A stretch of DNA of 41,166 nt from Hyphomicrobiales bacterium. GTDB lineage: Bacteria > Pseudomonadota > Alphaproteobacteria > Rhizobiales > Rhizobiaceae. The notes below the pieces were generated by a model, which saw nothing but the letters and a program-made list of their open reading frames with translations, made no database searches and was not told the origin of the DNA. The position numbers and the translations under genes were made by a program. Every line of letters starts with the position of its first letter. Within the stretch, counting starts at the first letter, position 1. This document shows positions 6,997 to 15,592 of this stretch, piece after piece. Location of the stretch: the NCBI GenBank assembly GCA_900467745.1, contig UBQW01000059.1, forward strand, positions 1 to 41,166, written 5' to 3'.

Positions 6997-7887
6997 ATGA
7001 CTGATCAAGCATACGCCTTGCCCGGAACCGTTCATTTCGACCTTGAGCCAACCGACGGTGGTGACCCATACCGCATCTTCCTGTTCATACCAAAAGGCGA
7101 GCCGCCTGTGGGCGGCTGGCCTCTTTTGGTTACGACCGACGGCAATGCGACATTCCCTTTCGCTTTCGCCAGTTTGGTGACGCAAGCCCCTTATCCAAGT
7201 GGAACCAACGTCGATTGGGGGGTTGTTGCCGCGATCGGCTACCCCTGCGAGGAGCCCTATGACGCCTTGCGAAGGGCTTGGGATCTCGGCCCTCCACCAG
7301 TCAAATCCTATCCGCCATATTTCGAGGGCGGACCACCCGTCCGTATTGGCGGGACCGGTCAACTCGTCGATCTTATCGAACACCGACTTTTCCCACGCCT
7401 TGACGCAGTGACGCGCATCGATGCAACGCGCAGGTCGCTCTTCGGCCATTCGTTCGGTGGGCTCTTTACGCTTTATGCTCTCTTCGAACGTCCAAGCCTT
7501 TTCACCAACTGGATTGCTGCAAGTCCGACGATCTATTGGGAGGAAAGCGAGATCCTGAACAACGAGGCAGCGCGACAGCCCGTAATTGGCCCGCCGGTTC
7601 TTCTTCACCTGTCGGCTGGCGAGTATGAAGGCGATGAGCTTGCTCCCTTCCAATATCGCAACGACGACGCTGCGTCCCGTGCGGAGAAACGCAAGGTTGA
7701 ACGTACGGTGACGCTTGCGCGGGAAATGGCGGATCGGCTGCATGATCCCGCCACCGGCATTCAGACGCAGTTCGAGCTCTTCGCCGGACAAACACACATG
7801 TCGGCGCTCGGACCAGCCGTAAATCGAGCCGTTGGTATCGCTTTCGAAAGCGCTCGCACCGACGACCATCAATCGCTGACACGATAG
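6997..7887 (+). CDS. alpha/beta-hydrolase esterase, Fes/IroE/BesA-like siderophore hydrolase
   Basis: A 296-residue serine esterase with the nucleophile elbow GHSFGG, preceded by ATRRSLFGHSFGGLFTLYALFERPSLF, a signature of the IroE/BesA/Fes-like family. The C-terminal FAGQTHMS provides the probable catalytic His. There is no signal peptide, so it should act in the cytoplasm. It lies 49 bases after the receptor gene and 3 bases before fhuC, so it is almost certainly in the same transcript. An esterase would make sense if the siderophore is a cyclic tri-ester (for example a vicibactin- or fusarinine-like trihydroxamate, or a catecholate trilactone), opening the ring to release iron after import. 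ATG 6997 is preferred because GGA lies 6 bases upstream; ATG 6991 and TTG 6964 are alternatives. Confidence 0.85.
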   Translation: MTDQAYALPGTVHFDLEPTDGGDPYRIFLFIPKGEPPVGGWPLLVTTDGNATFPFAFASLVTQAPYPSGTNVDWGVVAAIGYPCEEPYDALRRAWDLGPPPVKSYPPYFEGGPPVRIGGTGQLVDLIEHRLFPRLDAVTRIDATRRSLFGHSFGGLFTLYALFERPSLFTNWIAASPTIYWEESEILNNEAARQPVIGPPVLLHLSAGEYEGDELAPFQYRNDDAASRAEKRKVERTVTLAREMADRLHDPATGIQTQFELFAGQTHMSALGPAVNRAVGIAFESARTDDHQSLTR

Positions 7888-7890
7888 TCA

Positions 7891-8721
7891 ATGGAAAGGG
7901 CGAACACTTTGACCTCGCTAGAGCCTGACCACGCACCTTCCCAGGTGCGAACGGCGTTCGACGTCAGCCAGGTTGGGCTTTCCATCCAGGGCAACACCAT
8001 CCTGTCAAATGTCAGCCTCAAGTTTCCCGTTGGGGAAGTCGTCGCTCTGGTCGGGCACAATGGATCGGGCAAGTCCAGCCTTTTGAAGATTCTAGGGCGT
8101 CAGCTGGTGCCCACATCAGGAACTGTTGCGTGTGGCGGCTATGAGCTTGGTCACTACGGCGATCGCGACTTCGCCCGAGCGGTCGCCTATTTGCCGCAAG
8201 ATCTCAGCACTGGACTTGAGATGACGGTTCGCGAGCTTGTTGGCTGCGGACGCTATCCTTGGCACGGCCCTCTCGGTCGGTTTTCCGAGGTCGACAAGAG
8301 TAAGGTCGATGCCGCTCTTGGAGCAACACACATCGAGATGCTTGCCGAGCGCTTGGTCGGCACCCTGTCCGGCGGCGAACGGCAACGCGCCTGGATCGCA
8401 ATGCTGGTCGCTCAGGATGCGCGCTGTCTACTCCTGGATGAACCGACTGCGGCACTCGATGTGGCCCATCAGATCGAGGTTCTTTCGCTCGTTCGTCGCC
8501 TTGCCCATGAGGGCGGCAGGAGCGTGGTGATCGTCCTTCACGATATCAATATGGCAGCGCGCTTTTGCGATCGCATTCATGCACTGAACAAGGGGCATGT
8601 CGTTGCCAGTGGAACGCCGGCCGAAATTCTCGTGCCCGACACCCTGCACGACATCTATGGAATCGACATGAACGTTATCGCCGCGCCCAATCTGGATCAC
8701 CCACTTGCCTACGCGTGCTGA
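7891..8721 (+). CDS. fhuC: iron-siderophore ABC transporter ATPase
   Basis: ATPase of a ferric-siderophore importer (FepC/FhuC family, 276 residues). It has Walker A GHNGSGKS (55-62), a Q-loop near LPQDL, the ABC signature LSGGERQRAWIAM, Walker B CLLLDEPTAALD, and the switch His in VIVLHDINMAARFCDRI. The typical FhuC segment TVRELVGCGRYPWHGPLGR is present. It starts 3 bases after the esterase stop; ATG 7891 is the first start, and TTG 7909 would be a shorter alternative. It would pair with the fused permease FhuB at the inner membrane. Confidence 0.93.
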   Translation: MERANTLTSLEPDHAPSQVRTAFDVSQVGLSIQGNTILSNVSLKFPVGEVVALVGHNGSGKSSLLKILGRQLVPTSGTVACGGYELGHYGDRDFARAVAYLPQDLSTGLEMTVRELVGCGRYPWHGPLGRFSEVDKSKVDAALGATHIEMLAERLVGTLSGGERQRAWIAMLVAQDARCLLLDEPTAALDVAHQIEVLSLVRRLAHEGGRSVVIVLHDINMAARFCDRIHALNKGHVVASGTPAEILVPDTLHDIYGIDMNVIAAPNLDHPLAYAC

Positions 8722-8734
8722 ACCCGGTGATTTA

Positions 8735-9616
8735 ATGCCCATCTCGCGAAGAACCTTTCTGCAGCATGCGATTGCCTTGACGGCTACTCCAGGCATGGCC
8801 TTCGCTCAGGCACCTGGCCAAAGAATTGTCAGTCTGGATTACGGGCTGTCATCGACGCTTCTCTCCCTCGGCCTGCCGCCGGTCGGCATCTCCGATCTGG
8901 CGGACTGGGGTCGCTGGGTGGTCGAGCCGGTCATGCCAGCGTCTGTCGTCGATATCGGCAGCTCGTTTGAGGTGAACTTCGAAACTCTACTACAGCTGAA
9001 GCCGGACATTATCCTGACGACACCCTATCTCGACGAGCTTCTGCCGAAGCTGACGTCCTACGGCCGGGTCGTCCGCCTGGAGATATTCACACCTGATAGT
9101 GGACCTGTTCTTCAGTCGGCAATCGCGGCAACACGCAAGCTAGCGATTGAAATAGGGCGGCAGACGCAAGCCGAGGCATTTCTTCTTAGATCCGATGCAT
9201 TCTTCGAACACTGCCGACAGCGACTGGCAGGAAAAAACATTCCGCCAATTGCATTAGTCAACTTCATGGATGCGCGTCACGTCCGCATCTATTCCAATCC
9301 TGGTCTGTTCCACGGTGTGTTCGAGCGGATCGGGGTTGAAAACGCATGGACGGGGACATCGAACTATTGGGGGTTCGAAACCATCGGCATCGAAGACCTT
9401 TCCAAGGTTACGGACCCAGATGCGCGCCTCGTGGCCTTTGATCCCGTCCCGCCAGACGTGCTTCCCAAACTTGCAGAAAGCCCTTTGTGGAACCAGCTTC
9501 AATTTGCTCGTCCGGGGCACCTATCGATCCTTCCCGCAGCACTGATGTTCGGCATGATGAACGAAGCCATCCGATTTGCAGGTCTCCTGACCGATCTCTT
9601 GGAGCGCGACGCATGA
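8735..9616 (+). CDS. fhuD: periplasmic iron-siderophore binding protein, FhuD-like, Tat-type signal
   Basis: A 293-residue binding protein that would carry the Fe-siderophore from receptor to permease. The N-terminus ISRRTFLQHAIALTATPGMAFA carries the twin-arginine motif (S-R-R-x-F-L), so export in folded form is likely, with cleavage near residue 24. The FhuD/BtuF fold is visible: QRIVSLDYGLSSTLLSLGLPPVGISD, LKPDIILTTPYLDELLPKL, and late NAWTGTSNYWGFETIGIEDL with FDPVPP. ATG 8735 follows GGTGA; an upstream TTG (8705) would overlap fhuC and spoil the signal. Its stop overlaps the fhuB start (ATGA, 9613-9616), implying translational coupling. Confidence 0.9.
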   Translation: MPISRRTFLQHAIALTATPGMAFAQAPGQRIVSLDYGLSSTLLSLGLPPVGISDLADWGRWVVEPVMPASVVDIGSSFEVNFETLLQLKPDIILTTPYLDELLPKLTSYGRVVRLEIFTPDSGPVLQSAIAATRKLAIEIGRQTQAEAFLLRSDAFFEHCRQRLAGKNIPPIALVNFMDARHVRIYSNPGLFHGVFERIGVENAWTGTSNYWGFETIGIEDLSKVTDPDARLVAFDPVPPDVLPKLAESPLWNQLQFARPGHLSILPAALMFGMMNEAIRFAGLLTDLLERDA

Positions 9617-11580
9617 CTATTTCTCGCCGAGACGTCCTCGGGCCGGCGCTCGTCGTTGCAGTGTTTGTCATCCTCGGAAGCTGTGCGTCTCTGTTGCTTG
9701 TCACCCCCTCGTTGAGGGCACCTTCTGGGGCAAGCTACGATGCAACGTGGCTCGTACTCTATTACTCGACCATGCCTCGCCTTGCGACCGCAATCCTTGC
9801 AGGCGCAGCACTTGCTTTAGCGGGTGCTTTGTTTCAGCAGGTCTTGCGCAATCCGCTCGCGGATCCGACAACGCTTGGTGTCTCGGCAGGCGCGAACCTC
9901 GCACTGGTCGTGGCAACGCTCTTCATCCCTGGGCTGCTTGGGGCCAATCGCGACCTTGTCGCTCTGACCGGAAGCGCGGCTGCAGCTGCGATTGTTCTTG
10001 GCCTTGGCGCGAGACGCGGGTTTTCGCCCTATTCGCTCGTGATGTCCGGGCTGGTACTCAGCCTTTGGTGCGGCGGCCTGGCGGCTATTCTAACCTATCT
10101 CAATCAGCGCTATCTAGCGAGCCTGTTCATCTGGGGAAGCGGATCCCTGTCTCAACAGAGCTGGGTCATACCAAAGTCCTTGCTTTGGAAGATCACGGCA
10201 GTGGCCGTCGTTTGCTCTTTGATCCTGCGCCCCCTGTCACTGCTCGATCTCGGCGACAACAGCTCAGCATCGCTCGGTGTCAAGGTAGGCCGACTTCGTG
10301 TCATCGCAATCGCCTGCGCTGTCGCCCTTTCCGCCTTCGTCACAAGTGCTGTTGGCGTGATCAGCTTTATCGGTCTAGTTGCACCGACGCTCGCGCGACT
10401 TTCAGGCGCGCGGCGTCCAAGACAATTGATCTTTTGGTCTTCTCTCATCGGAGCCAGCCTCCTCTTCTGCGCCGACGCGGTGCTCCAGCTGGTTGCTGGT
10501 GGGCTTGGGGACTTTTTGCCGACGGGCGCGGTTACGGCGATCTTCGGATCTCCTCTTTTGCTGGCGCTTTTACCCCGGCTGAGAATTCGTCATCGGATCC
10601 AACAGTCTGCCGTTTGGAACAGGCCTCGGCAATCGCGGGCATCAATAGGTCTCGTCTACGCAACGGTCGGATTGCTTTTGGTCATCGGCCTGAGCATGTT
10701 CGTGGGACGCAGCGTCGACGGCAGGCTGGCAATTCTATCTGGCGAGATGGCGCCAGACATTCTGGCAATACGCGCACCGAAGGTGTTCGCCGCTTTGGCG
10801 TCGGGAGCGATGCTTGCGGTCGCAGGCTCGATCTTGCAGCGGCTTACCGGAAATGAGATGTCGAGCCCCGAGGTTCTGGGTATCAGCGCAGGATCGACAT
10901 TCGGCGTTGCAGTGGGCCTGTTTGCAGTCGCGCCTGGCCTGTTTGGCCAGTTTGTCTTTGCGGTCTCCGGCGCAATCGCAGTCCTCGCCGTCATTTTCTT
11001 TAGCTCGCGCCGATCCGGCTTTTCTCCTGAACGCGTGTTGCTTGCCGGGATCGCACTGAGCGCGATGGTCGATGCAGTCGTGGGCGTGTTAAGCTCGACA
11101 GGAGATCCAAGGGCCGCTCTTCTCATGCGGTGGATGAGTGGCTCAACTTATCTGGTTGACGGATTGACAGCCCTAACAGAGATAGGCGTTGGTGCAGTTC
11201 TTGTCGCTCTTGCGTTCGCAGCCCGACATTGGTTGGACATCCTCCCACTTGGGCCATCGCCGGCGTCAGCGGTTGGCTTGTCGTTGACGAAGACGAGACT
11301 TAGCCTCTTCGGCCTGGCCGGTCTAATGACCGGGGCGGCTACGCTCACCGTCGGCCCCCTGTCGTTCGTCGGCCTGATGGGCCCGCATCTGGCGCGAGAG
11401 GCGGGTCTGACGCGCGCATTGCCGCAGATGATCGGGTCGGCGGCAATCGGTGGCGCTCTCATGGTGCTTGCCGATTTCTTGGGACGTACGATCGCAGCGC
11501 CCTATCAAATCCCGGCCGGACTGGTTTCCGCCATGATCGGCGCGCCGTTCCTGATGTTCATGATGCGGAAGAGAGCCTAG
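9613..11580 (+). CDS. fhuB: iron-siderophore ABC permease, fused double-length FhuB
   Basis: A 655-residue inner-membrane permease made of two homologous FecCD-type halves, the size of E. coli FhuB (about 660). The first half contains RLATAILAGAALALAGALFQQVLRNPLADPTTLGVSAGANLAL and GVISFIGLVAPTLARL. The second repeats the pattern with KVFAALASGAMLAVAGSILQRLTGNEMSSPEVLGISAGSTFGV and GPLSFVGLMGPHLAR. Each half would give about ten membrane helices and one EAA-like loop contacting FhuC. ATG 9613 overlaps the fhuD stop. It is the last gene of the operon and faces the GlxA-type regulator across 92 bases with no strong terminator visible. Confidence 0.94.
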   Translation: MTISRRDVLGPALVVAVFVILGSCASLLLVTPSLRAPSGASYDATWLVLYYSTMPRLATAILAGAALALAGALFQQVLRNPLADPTTLGVSAGANLALVVATLFIPGLLGANRDLVALTGSAAAAAIVLGLGARRGFSPYSLVMSGLVLSLWCGGLAAILTYLNQRYLASLFIWGSGSLSQQSWVIPKSLLWKITAVAVVCSLILRPLSLLDLGDNSSASLGVKVGRLRVIAIACAVALSAFVTSAVGVISFIGLVAPTLARLSGARRPRQLIFWSSLIGASLLFCADAVLQLVAGGLGDFLPTGAVTAIFGSPLLLALLPRLRIRHRIQQSAVWNRPRQSRASIGLVYATVGLLLVIGLSMFVGRSVDGRLAILSGEMAPDILAIRAPKVFAALASGAMLAVAGSILQRLTGNEMSSPEVLGISAGSTFGVAVGLFAVAPGLFGQFVFAVSGAIAVLAVIFFSSRRSGFSPERVLLAGIALSAMVDAVVGVLSSTGDPRAALLMRWMSGSTYLVDGLTALTEIGVGAVLVALAFAARHWLDILPLGPSPASAVGLSLTKTRLSLFGLAGLMTGAATLTVGPLSFVGLMGPHLAREAGLTRALPQMIGSAAIGGALMVLADFLGRTIAAPYQIPAGLVSAMIGAPFLMFMMRKRA

Positions 11581-11672
11581 CCCGGTACCGACAAGTCAAT
11601 TTCGGCGCTACGGTCAGATGGGAACTAGGCTGGACAAACGTGTGCCATCCAGACGCGATTGCGTTAGAATTA

Positions 11673-12737
11673 TCAATAATCATCTTCCGCACAGGTCAGC
11701 GCACTCACCGGCTGCTGGATTGCTTGATTTCCCAGTTTCAACATCTTCCGGACCGTCGCTGGAGGACTGCCGAAACGTTCTCGAAACTTGCGGATGAAGT
11801 GCGAGGAATTCTCGAAGCCCGTCATAACAGCAACTTCCGACAGGCTCACGGAGGTCGTACGAACGAGACGGTTGGCACTATCGAGACGCATCGTTAGGTA
11901 CGCTGCGGAGGGAGAAACTCCCAATCTCGCTCGGAACGAGCGTTCAAGCTGCCGTCGTGACAGGCCTGTCTGCGCAGCAATGTCCTCGATCTCCAGCAGG
12001 TCCTCGACATGTTGCTCCATGATCAAGAGCGCCAATTCGACCCGCTTGTCATCGGCGGCCCGTCCAAGCGGGTTGCGCGTCTGCATTTCCTTGGCATCTC
12101 GTCGTCTGCTGATCTGCAGTATCTCCAGAGCATTTCTTTCTGCATACTCGCCAATGTGCCTGTTCAACAGGAACGCGGCCAGATCGGCTGCGCTGCTTCC
12201 TCCAGCGCAAGTGATCACGCTTCCATCCTCAACAAACAGTTCGTGTGACGAGACTGAGATTTCAGGAAACTTCTCGCGAAATTCTCTATGATGCAGCCAG
12301 CTGACACACGCTCGCTTGCCCTTTAACAGACCTGCCGACGCCAGGACAAAGCTACCCGTGCAAAGACCGATGATAGGCACGTTGCTTTCAAATGCCGTTT
12401 TGAGATACCGGAGGACTTCACCATCCAAGACCTCGTCTTCGTTGAGACGCCCTCCCACGACCACGAGATAGGTGAAATCACTAGCTGGCTTCAGCAACGT
12501 CGTTGGAACGACCTGAACACCCGAGCTTGACGTAATAAAATGGTTCGTCGAGCTCATCACGGACCAATCGCACGCGATCCGGCCGGAATTGTCTCCTTGG
12601 TCGCTACCGAGACGTAAAGTATCAACGAACAGGGAAAAGGCATTCAACGTGAAGTTCTTAGCCAACAAGAAGCCGATCTTTAGCTTGACCGGTGGCTTGC
12701 TATTCGTTTGGTTCTGGGTGGCTCTGTGGCGGATCAT
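11673..12737 (-). CDS. GlxA/FtrA-type transcriptional regulator (DJ-1/PfpI domain plus AraC helix-turn-helix)
   Basis: A 354-residue regulator. Residues about 18-190 form a DJ-1/PfpI-like amidotransferase domain (LKIGFLLAKNFTLNAFSLFVDTLRLG, FTYLVVVGGRL, and PIIGLCTGSFVLASAGLLKGKRA with the elbow Cys). Residues about 240-345 form the AraC DNA-binding domain (EDIAAQTGLSRRQLERSFRARLGVSPSAAYLTMRLDSANRLV and the second helix-turn-helix VAVMTGFENSSHFIRKFRERFG). Family members such as GbdR/CdhR/ArgR control catabolism of quaternary amines or amino acids. The gene converges on the siderophore operon and is not near any gene it clearly serves; the nine-gene operon from 16765 lacks its own regulator and is one candidate target (inference). 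Confidence 0.88.
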   Translation of the reverse strand: MIRHRATQNQTNSKPPVKLKIGFLLAKNFTLNAFSLFVDTLRLGSDQGDNSGRIACDWSVMSSTNHFITSSSGVQVVPTTLLKPASDFTYLVVVGGRLNEDEVLDGEVLRYLKTAFESNVPIIGLCTGSFVLASAGLLKGKRACVSWLHHREFREKFPEISVSSHELFVEDGSVITCAGGSSAADLAAFLLNRHIGEYAERNALEILQISRRRDAKEMQTRNPLGRAADDKRVELALLIMEQHVEDLLEIEDIAAQTGLSRRQLERSFRARLGVSPSAAYLTMRLDSANRLVRTTSVSLSEVAVMTGFENSSHFIRKFRERFGSPPATVRKMLKLGNQAIQQPVSALTCAEDDY

Positions 12738-13000
12738 GACGCGCCCAACCTATCACGCAAATCTTCAGATTTGAACGTGGCACAGCACTTTCCTGCTTCA
12801 TTTCAACGCGAGCCGATCACCCCACCAGCCAGCAAAGCTCGCTCGGCTGCGAACTCGTGGCTCGGCCTTCAGAGCATCTCAATATGTGCTCGCTTACCAG
12901 ATGGAAGCCTTTGAGTGGACACGGAAAACCGAGTTGATCTATGTGCGTCGATCCAAGTCCATTCGCACGGATGTCGGATAATCTCGATAGCCGACAGAGG

Positions 13001-13432
13001 CTAGCCGATGGCAGCTATCTCCTGCTCGAACTCGCGCATCCCTGCATAGCTTTCCTGAGCAGGTATCCGACCCGAGCTGATCATTTTCTCGGTACATACT
13101 TTGAACAGCTTCAGATATGCGTTACCCTTGTCGTTAAGTATGCCTCGGTAGCTGTGCAATTTCCCAGAGAGAATCTCAGCAGAAACATGTTCGGCAATCA
13201 TCATATGCGTGGCGTCGGCTACTGACCATCCCCGCTTGATGATCAGATCTGCTGCAAAACTGCCTTGAGCAATCAGGGTCGCAAAAATTTCCTCAGCGGC
13301 ATCATCGAAGGCCCTCTCATTGGACCTCCCGCTCCCTCGGTAACGGACACGGAATTTCTCAACCTCGGACCAGAGCACTTGAACTTCAGGTGAAAACGAA
13401 GCGTGCCTCTTCCGCTTAAAGAAACCAAACAT
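13001..13432 (-). CDS. hypothetical protein, 143 residues
   Basis: I do not recognise the family. The product starts with a basic amphipathic stretch (MFGFFKRKRH), then a predominantly helical, charged body with no signal peptide or membrane segment. ATG 13432 is preferred over upstream in-frame starts because a near-perfect ribosome site GGGAGGTG lies immediately before it with correct spacing. It is alone on the minus strand between the GlxA-type regulator and the SyrB-like gene, with about 240-460 bases of empty sequence on either side. Confidence 0.65.
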   Translation of the reverse strand: MFGFFKRKRHASFSPEVQVLWSEVEKFRVRYRGSGRSNERAFDDAAEEIFATLIAQGSFAADLIIKRGWSVADATHMMIAEHVSAEILSGKLHSYRGILNDKGNAYLKLFKVCTEKMISSGRIPAQESYAGMREFEQEIAAIG

Positions 13433-13890
13433 GTCACCTCCCGAATTCCCATGGAAGCGATCGCCTCCGTCAATCCTCCAAGACCTAAGCTGATTCACCG
13501 GTGCCGTCCACTTGGACGCTAAACCTCGACATTCTGCGAGCCGTGAGTGCGGCAACCGCGTCGTCGCACCGTGAGAACGCAAGAAGCTTCAAAGCCCGTG
13601 CTTTTCGCGATCGACGTCGTCGATATCGGAAACCCATCATGGCGGTCACCGTCGAGTGGTGATCACACACACTAGGTCACACGCTGACCGTCAGGTCAAA
13701 CTTGTTTGAGGGCGGGCCAAAAGCACCTTGATGAAATGCTCTCAGTGGCCCTCCCGTAATGCGTTTCGCTCGGTTCAATAGGCGTCCGAAGTGGAAGTCC
13801 TTGACCTTCTGCGGATCACACTTATCCAGTCTCGCCCGGCAATCGTTCTCCCGGTCAAAGAAAGAGCCGCCCGGAAAAGAATGCTTGGTA

Positions 13891-14283
13891 TCAATCCAGG
13901 CCGAGCTTCTTGCGCAGATCTGCGTTCTCGGAACGGAGCTTCTCCGCCAGCGACTTACGCAGCTTCTGATTTTCAGCTTCAAGCGCAATCAGATCAACAA
14001 CACCGTCAGCGCCAGCATGAGTTGAAGATGGGCGCTTTGTCTCCGCCCGCTTAGCCTTAAGTGGTTCTGCTTTTGCTGCAACCTTTTGAGTTGGTTTTGC
14101 CGCGGCACTCACAGATGATCCCGCAGTTACGGATTTGGTCTTCGATGCGCGTTTGGCATTCTTTGCCGCAAGTGCAGCGGCCATCTCTTCCTTGCTTCGG
14201 CGGCGCGCACGCGTTTTCTTAGGTTGCACCTGCGCCACTGCCGGCTCTGCGTTTGTCGAATTCTCGGAAATTTCGTCGGCCAT
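13891..14283 (-). CDS. SyrB-like symbiotic regulator
   Basis: A 130-residue protein with the SyrB layout: a long low-complexity Ala/Lys/Arg-rich N-terminal part (PKKTRARRRSKEEMAAALAA and similar repeats, nucleic-acid-binding in character) and a C-terminal short coiled coil, LEAENQKLRKSLAEKLRSENADLRKKLGLD. In Sinorhizobium meliloti SyrB is described as a negative regulator of syrM/nod control; SyrB-like proteins are common on rhizobial plasmids. ATG 14283 follows GGAGACG. A promoter with an overlapping palindrome lies just upstream (14314-14340). A second protein with a related C-terminal coil is at 26101-26640. Actual target genes are not visible. Confidence 0.8.
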   Translation of the reverse strand: MADEISENSTNAEPAVAQVQPKKTRARRRSKEEMAAALAAKNAKRASKTKSVTAGSSVSAAAKPTQKVAAKAEPLKAKRAETKRPSSTHAGADGVVDLIALEAENQKLRKSLAEKLRSENADLRKKLGLD

Positions 14284-14313
14284 GAACGTCTCCTAAATGA
14301 TTAGCAGCCTTGT

Positions 14314-14340
14314 CTTGTACCGTACAAAGCAGAGTGTCAA
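14314..14340 (-). promoter_or_regulatory. promoter of the SyrB-like gene with overlapping palindromic operator
   Basis: On the minus strand a consensus -35 TTGACA (14340-14335) is followed after 15 bases by TACAAG (14319-14314) as a candidate -10. The 13-base palindrome TTGTAC-C-GTACAA (14315-14327) covers the -10 and the bases before it, the position of a repressor site. The predicted start of transcription is about 20-25 bases before the start codon. The spacer is short, so the -10 assignment is uncertain. Confidence 0.45.
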
Positions 14341-14617
14341 CATTGTCGTCCGCCCTGCGAAGGTCTCTGTCAAACGAAGTGCATGAAAGGCAGGCGCGAG
14401 AATTCGTCGCATGAAGAACAGCTTTAGTCCCCTATTAAGCTCAGCTGCGTCACGCTGGTGCTTGCCATCTTCGGCGCGCTTTGAGTTGGAACCGATCACC
14501 TTAGAACAGCCGCCGACTAGGATGAGGTAAGAATAGCGATACCACCAGGTGAGGTCCTAAGATGCCTCAGCGACAGAGCGCCATTGGTTAAACGGCGACG
14601 GCCAGGGAATGCTTCAC

Positions 14618-14653
14618 AGTTATGAATCGATGACACGTAATCGATTCATAACT
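14618..14653. repeat. perfect 14-bp inverted repeat with 8-bp spacer
   Basis: AGTTATGAATCGAT (14618-14631) and ATCGATTCATAACT (14640-14653) are exact reverse complements, separated by GACACGTA (14632-14639). The geometry (arms of 13-14, spacer of 8) is that of tyrosine-recombinase core sites such as loxP, but it could equally be a dimeric repressor operator. It ends 40 bases before the start of the WGR-domain gene. No T-run follows, so it is not a rho-independent terminator. Confidence 0.85.
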
Positions 14654-14693
14654 CTCGTTGGACGACGAGTGCCCACCGCGCGATTCTTGTGTC

Positions 14694-14969
14694 ATGATCG
14701 CTTTGTCCTACCACCTTTACATCGAACGCAGGGATGCCAACAGGAACATGGCACGTTTCTACGCGCTCTCAATCGAGCCAACCCTGTTCGGCGACGCATG
14801 CCTCACCCGACGGTGGGGACGCATTGGGAGCAGAGGTCAGGCCATGACCCACCAGTTTGAACACGAACAGGATGCAGTGCGCCTCTTTCTCGATCTACTC
14901 AGGCACAAGCGTCGTCGCGGATATCGCACATTGGCTCCTTTCGATGTCCACGAAGCGGCGTTTCCTTGA
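14694..14969 (+). CDS. WGR-domain protein
   Basis: A 91-residue protein consisting almost entirely of one WGR domain: YHLYIERRDANRNMARFYALSIEPTLFGDACLTRRWGRIGSRGQAMTHQF, with the name-giving Trp-Gly-Arg, then the usual EQDAVRLFLDLLRHKRRRGY helix. WGR domains occur in PARPs, where they bind DNA ends; stand-alone bacterial versions are common on rhizobial plasmids and their role is not established. ATG 14694 gives the canonical family N-terminus; a TTG 36 bases upstream is an alternative. No good ribosome site is visible. A strong palindrome at 14618-14653 may control it. Confidence 0.82.
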   Translation: MIALSYHLYIERRDANRNMARFYALSIEPTLFGDACLTRRWGRIGSRGQAMTHQFEHEQDAVRLFLDLLRHKRRRGYRTLAPFDVHEAAFP

Positions 14970-15036
14970 ATGTGCGACTACCCCGAAGTGTCAGTTGCAA
15001 CGCTCCGGAGTAGCTGGCCGCAAAGGCGATCTCAGA

Positions 15037-15345
15037 TCAGTCTCGGTTCGGGCGGGACCAGATGAGCTTGAAATCGTCCTCTCCCTCTACGTCTGCAAGC
15101 GTTGCGTAGATTGGAGCGGCGAAACTAGGATCATCAAGCTTGATCGACAGATAGTCTCGGCCTTGGTCCGATGTCTTTTTCCATGCTGCTCCAAACTCAA
15201 CGCCACCTGAGTAAACCCTGTATTGAGGTCCTTTTTCAGAGGGGCTTTCAACTCGGTCGATGCGTGCCTTTATATTCATTGCCAGCGTACGAATAGAGCC
15301 GGTATAGCCGCTCTCGGTAGCGGCAAAAGTCCCAATCGTTGCCAT
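15037..15345 (-). CDS. DUF736 family protein
   Basis: A 102-residue protein that matches DUF736 from end to end: MATIGTFAATESGYTGSIRT at the start, KGPQYRVYSGGVEFGAAW in the middle, and LDDPSFAAPIYATL with the terminal IWSRPNRD. The family is small, cytoplasmic and of unknown function, and is typically found on plasmids and integrative elements of rhizobia and other alphaproteobacteria, often near conjugation genes. A good ribosome site (AAAGGAACG) precedes ATG 15345. No conjugation genes are present alongside, so this may be a remnant of a larger plasmid-type region. Confidence 0.9.
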   Translation of the reverse strand: MATIGTFAATESGYTGSIRTLAMNIKARIDRVESPSEKGPQYRVYSGGVEFGAAWKKTSDQGRDYLSIKLDDPSFAAPIYATLADVEGEDDFKLIWSRPNRD

Positions 15346-15592
15346 TCTTCGTTCCTTTCAATTTTGGTGCTCCGGACTTTGCGCCGGTAGCTGTTGGAAA
15401 GGACCAGCGACAGCCAGCCCACCGATATAAAGGCGCAAGGGCGCTAAGAACGGCAAGTCGCAGATCTGCGAGTGAAATCCTGATTGACCGTACGACATGA
15501 GCGGGATCCGCGTTGGTAGCAACTGATTTGTCAGGAGCACATGCTTGGATCCGCGTAAAGCAAACCAACTCATCTCCTGCAGATGGCGGAGA

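Noticed and set aside
6937..7872. Long open frame (311 codons) on the minus strand opposite the esterase gene
   Set aside because: It mirrors the esterase, which has a clear GHSFGG motif and operon context; the antisense frame has no recognisable domain.
9747..10856. 369-codon frame within fhuB in another frame
   Set aside because: Composition is Arg/Ser-rich with no motif, while the overlapping frame is an unmistakable FecCD-type permease.
13677..13890. Open frame continuing past the SyrB-like stop in another frame
   Set aside because: No recognisable motif and no plausible start; overlaps the supported SyrB-like gene.
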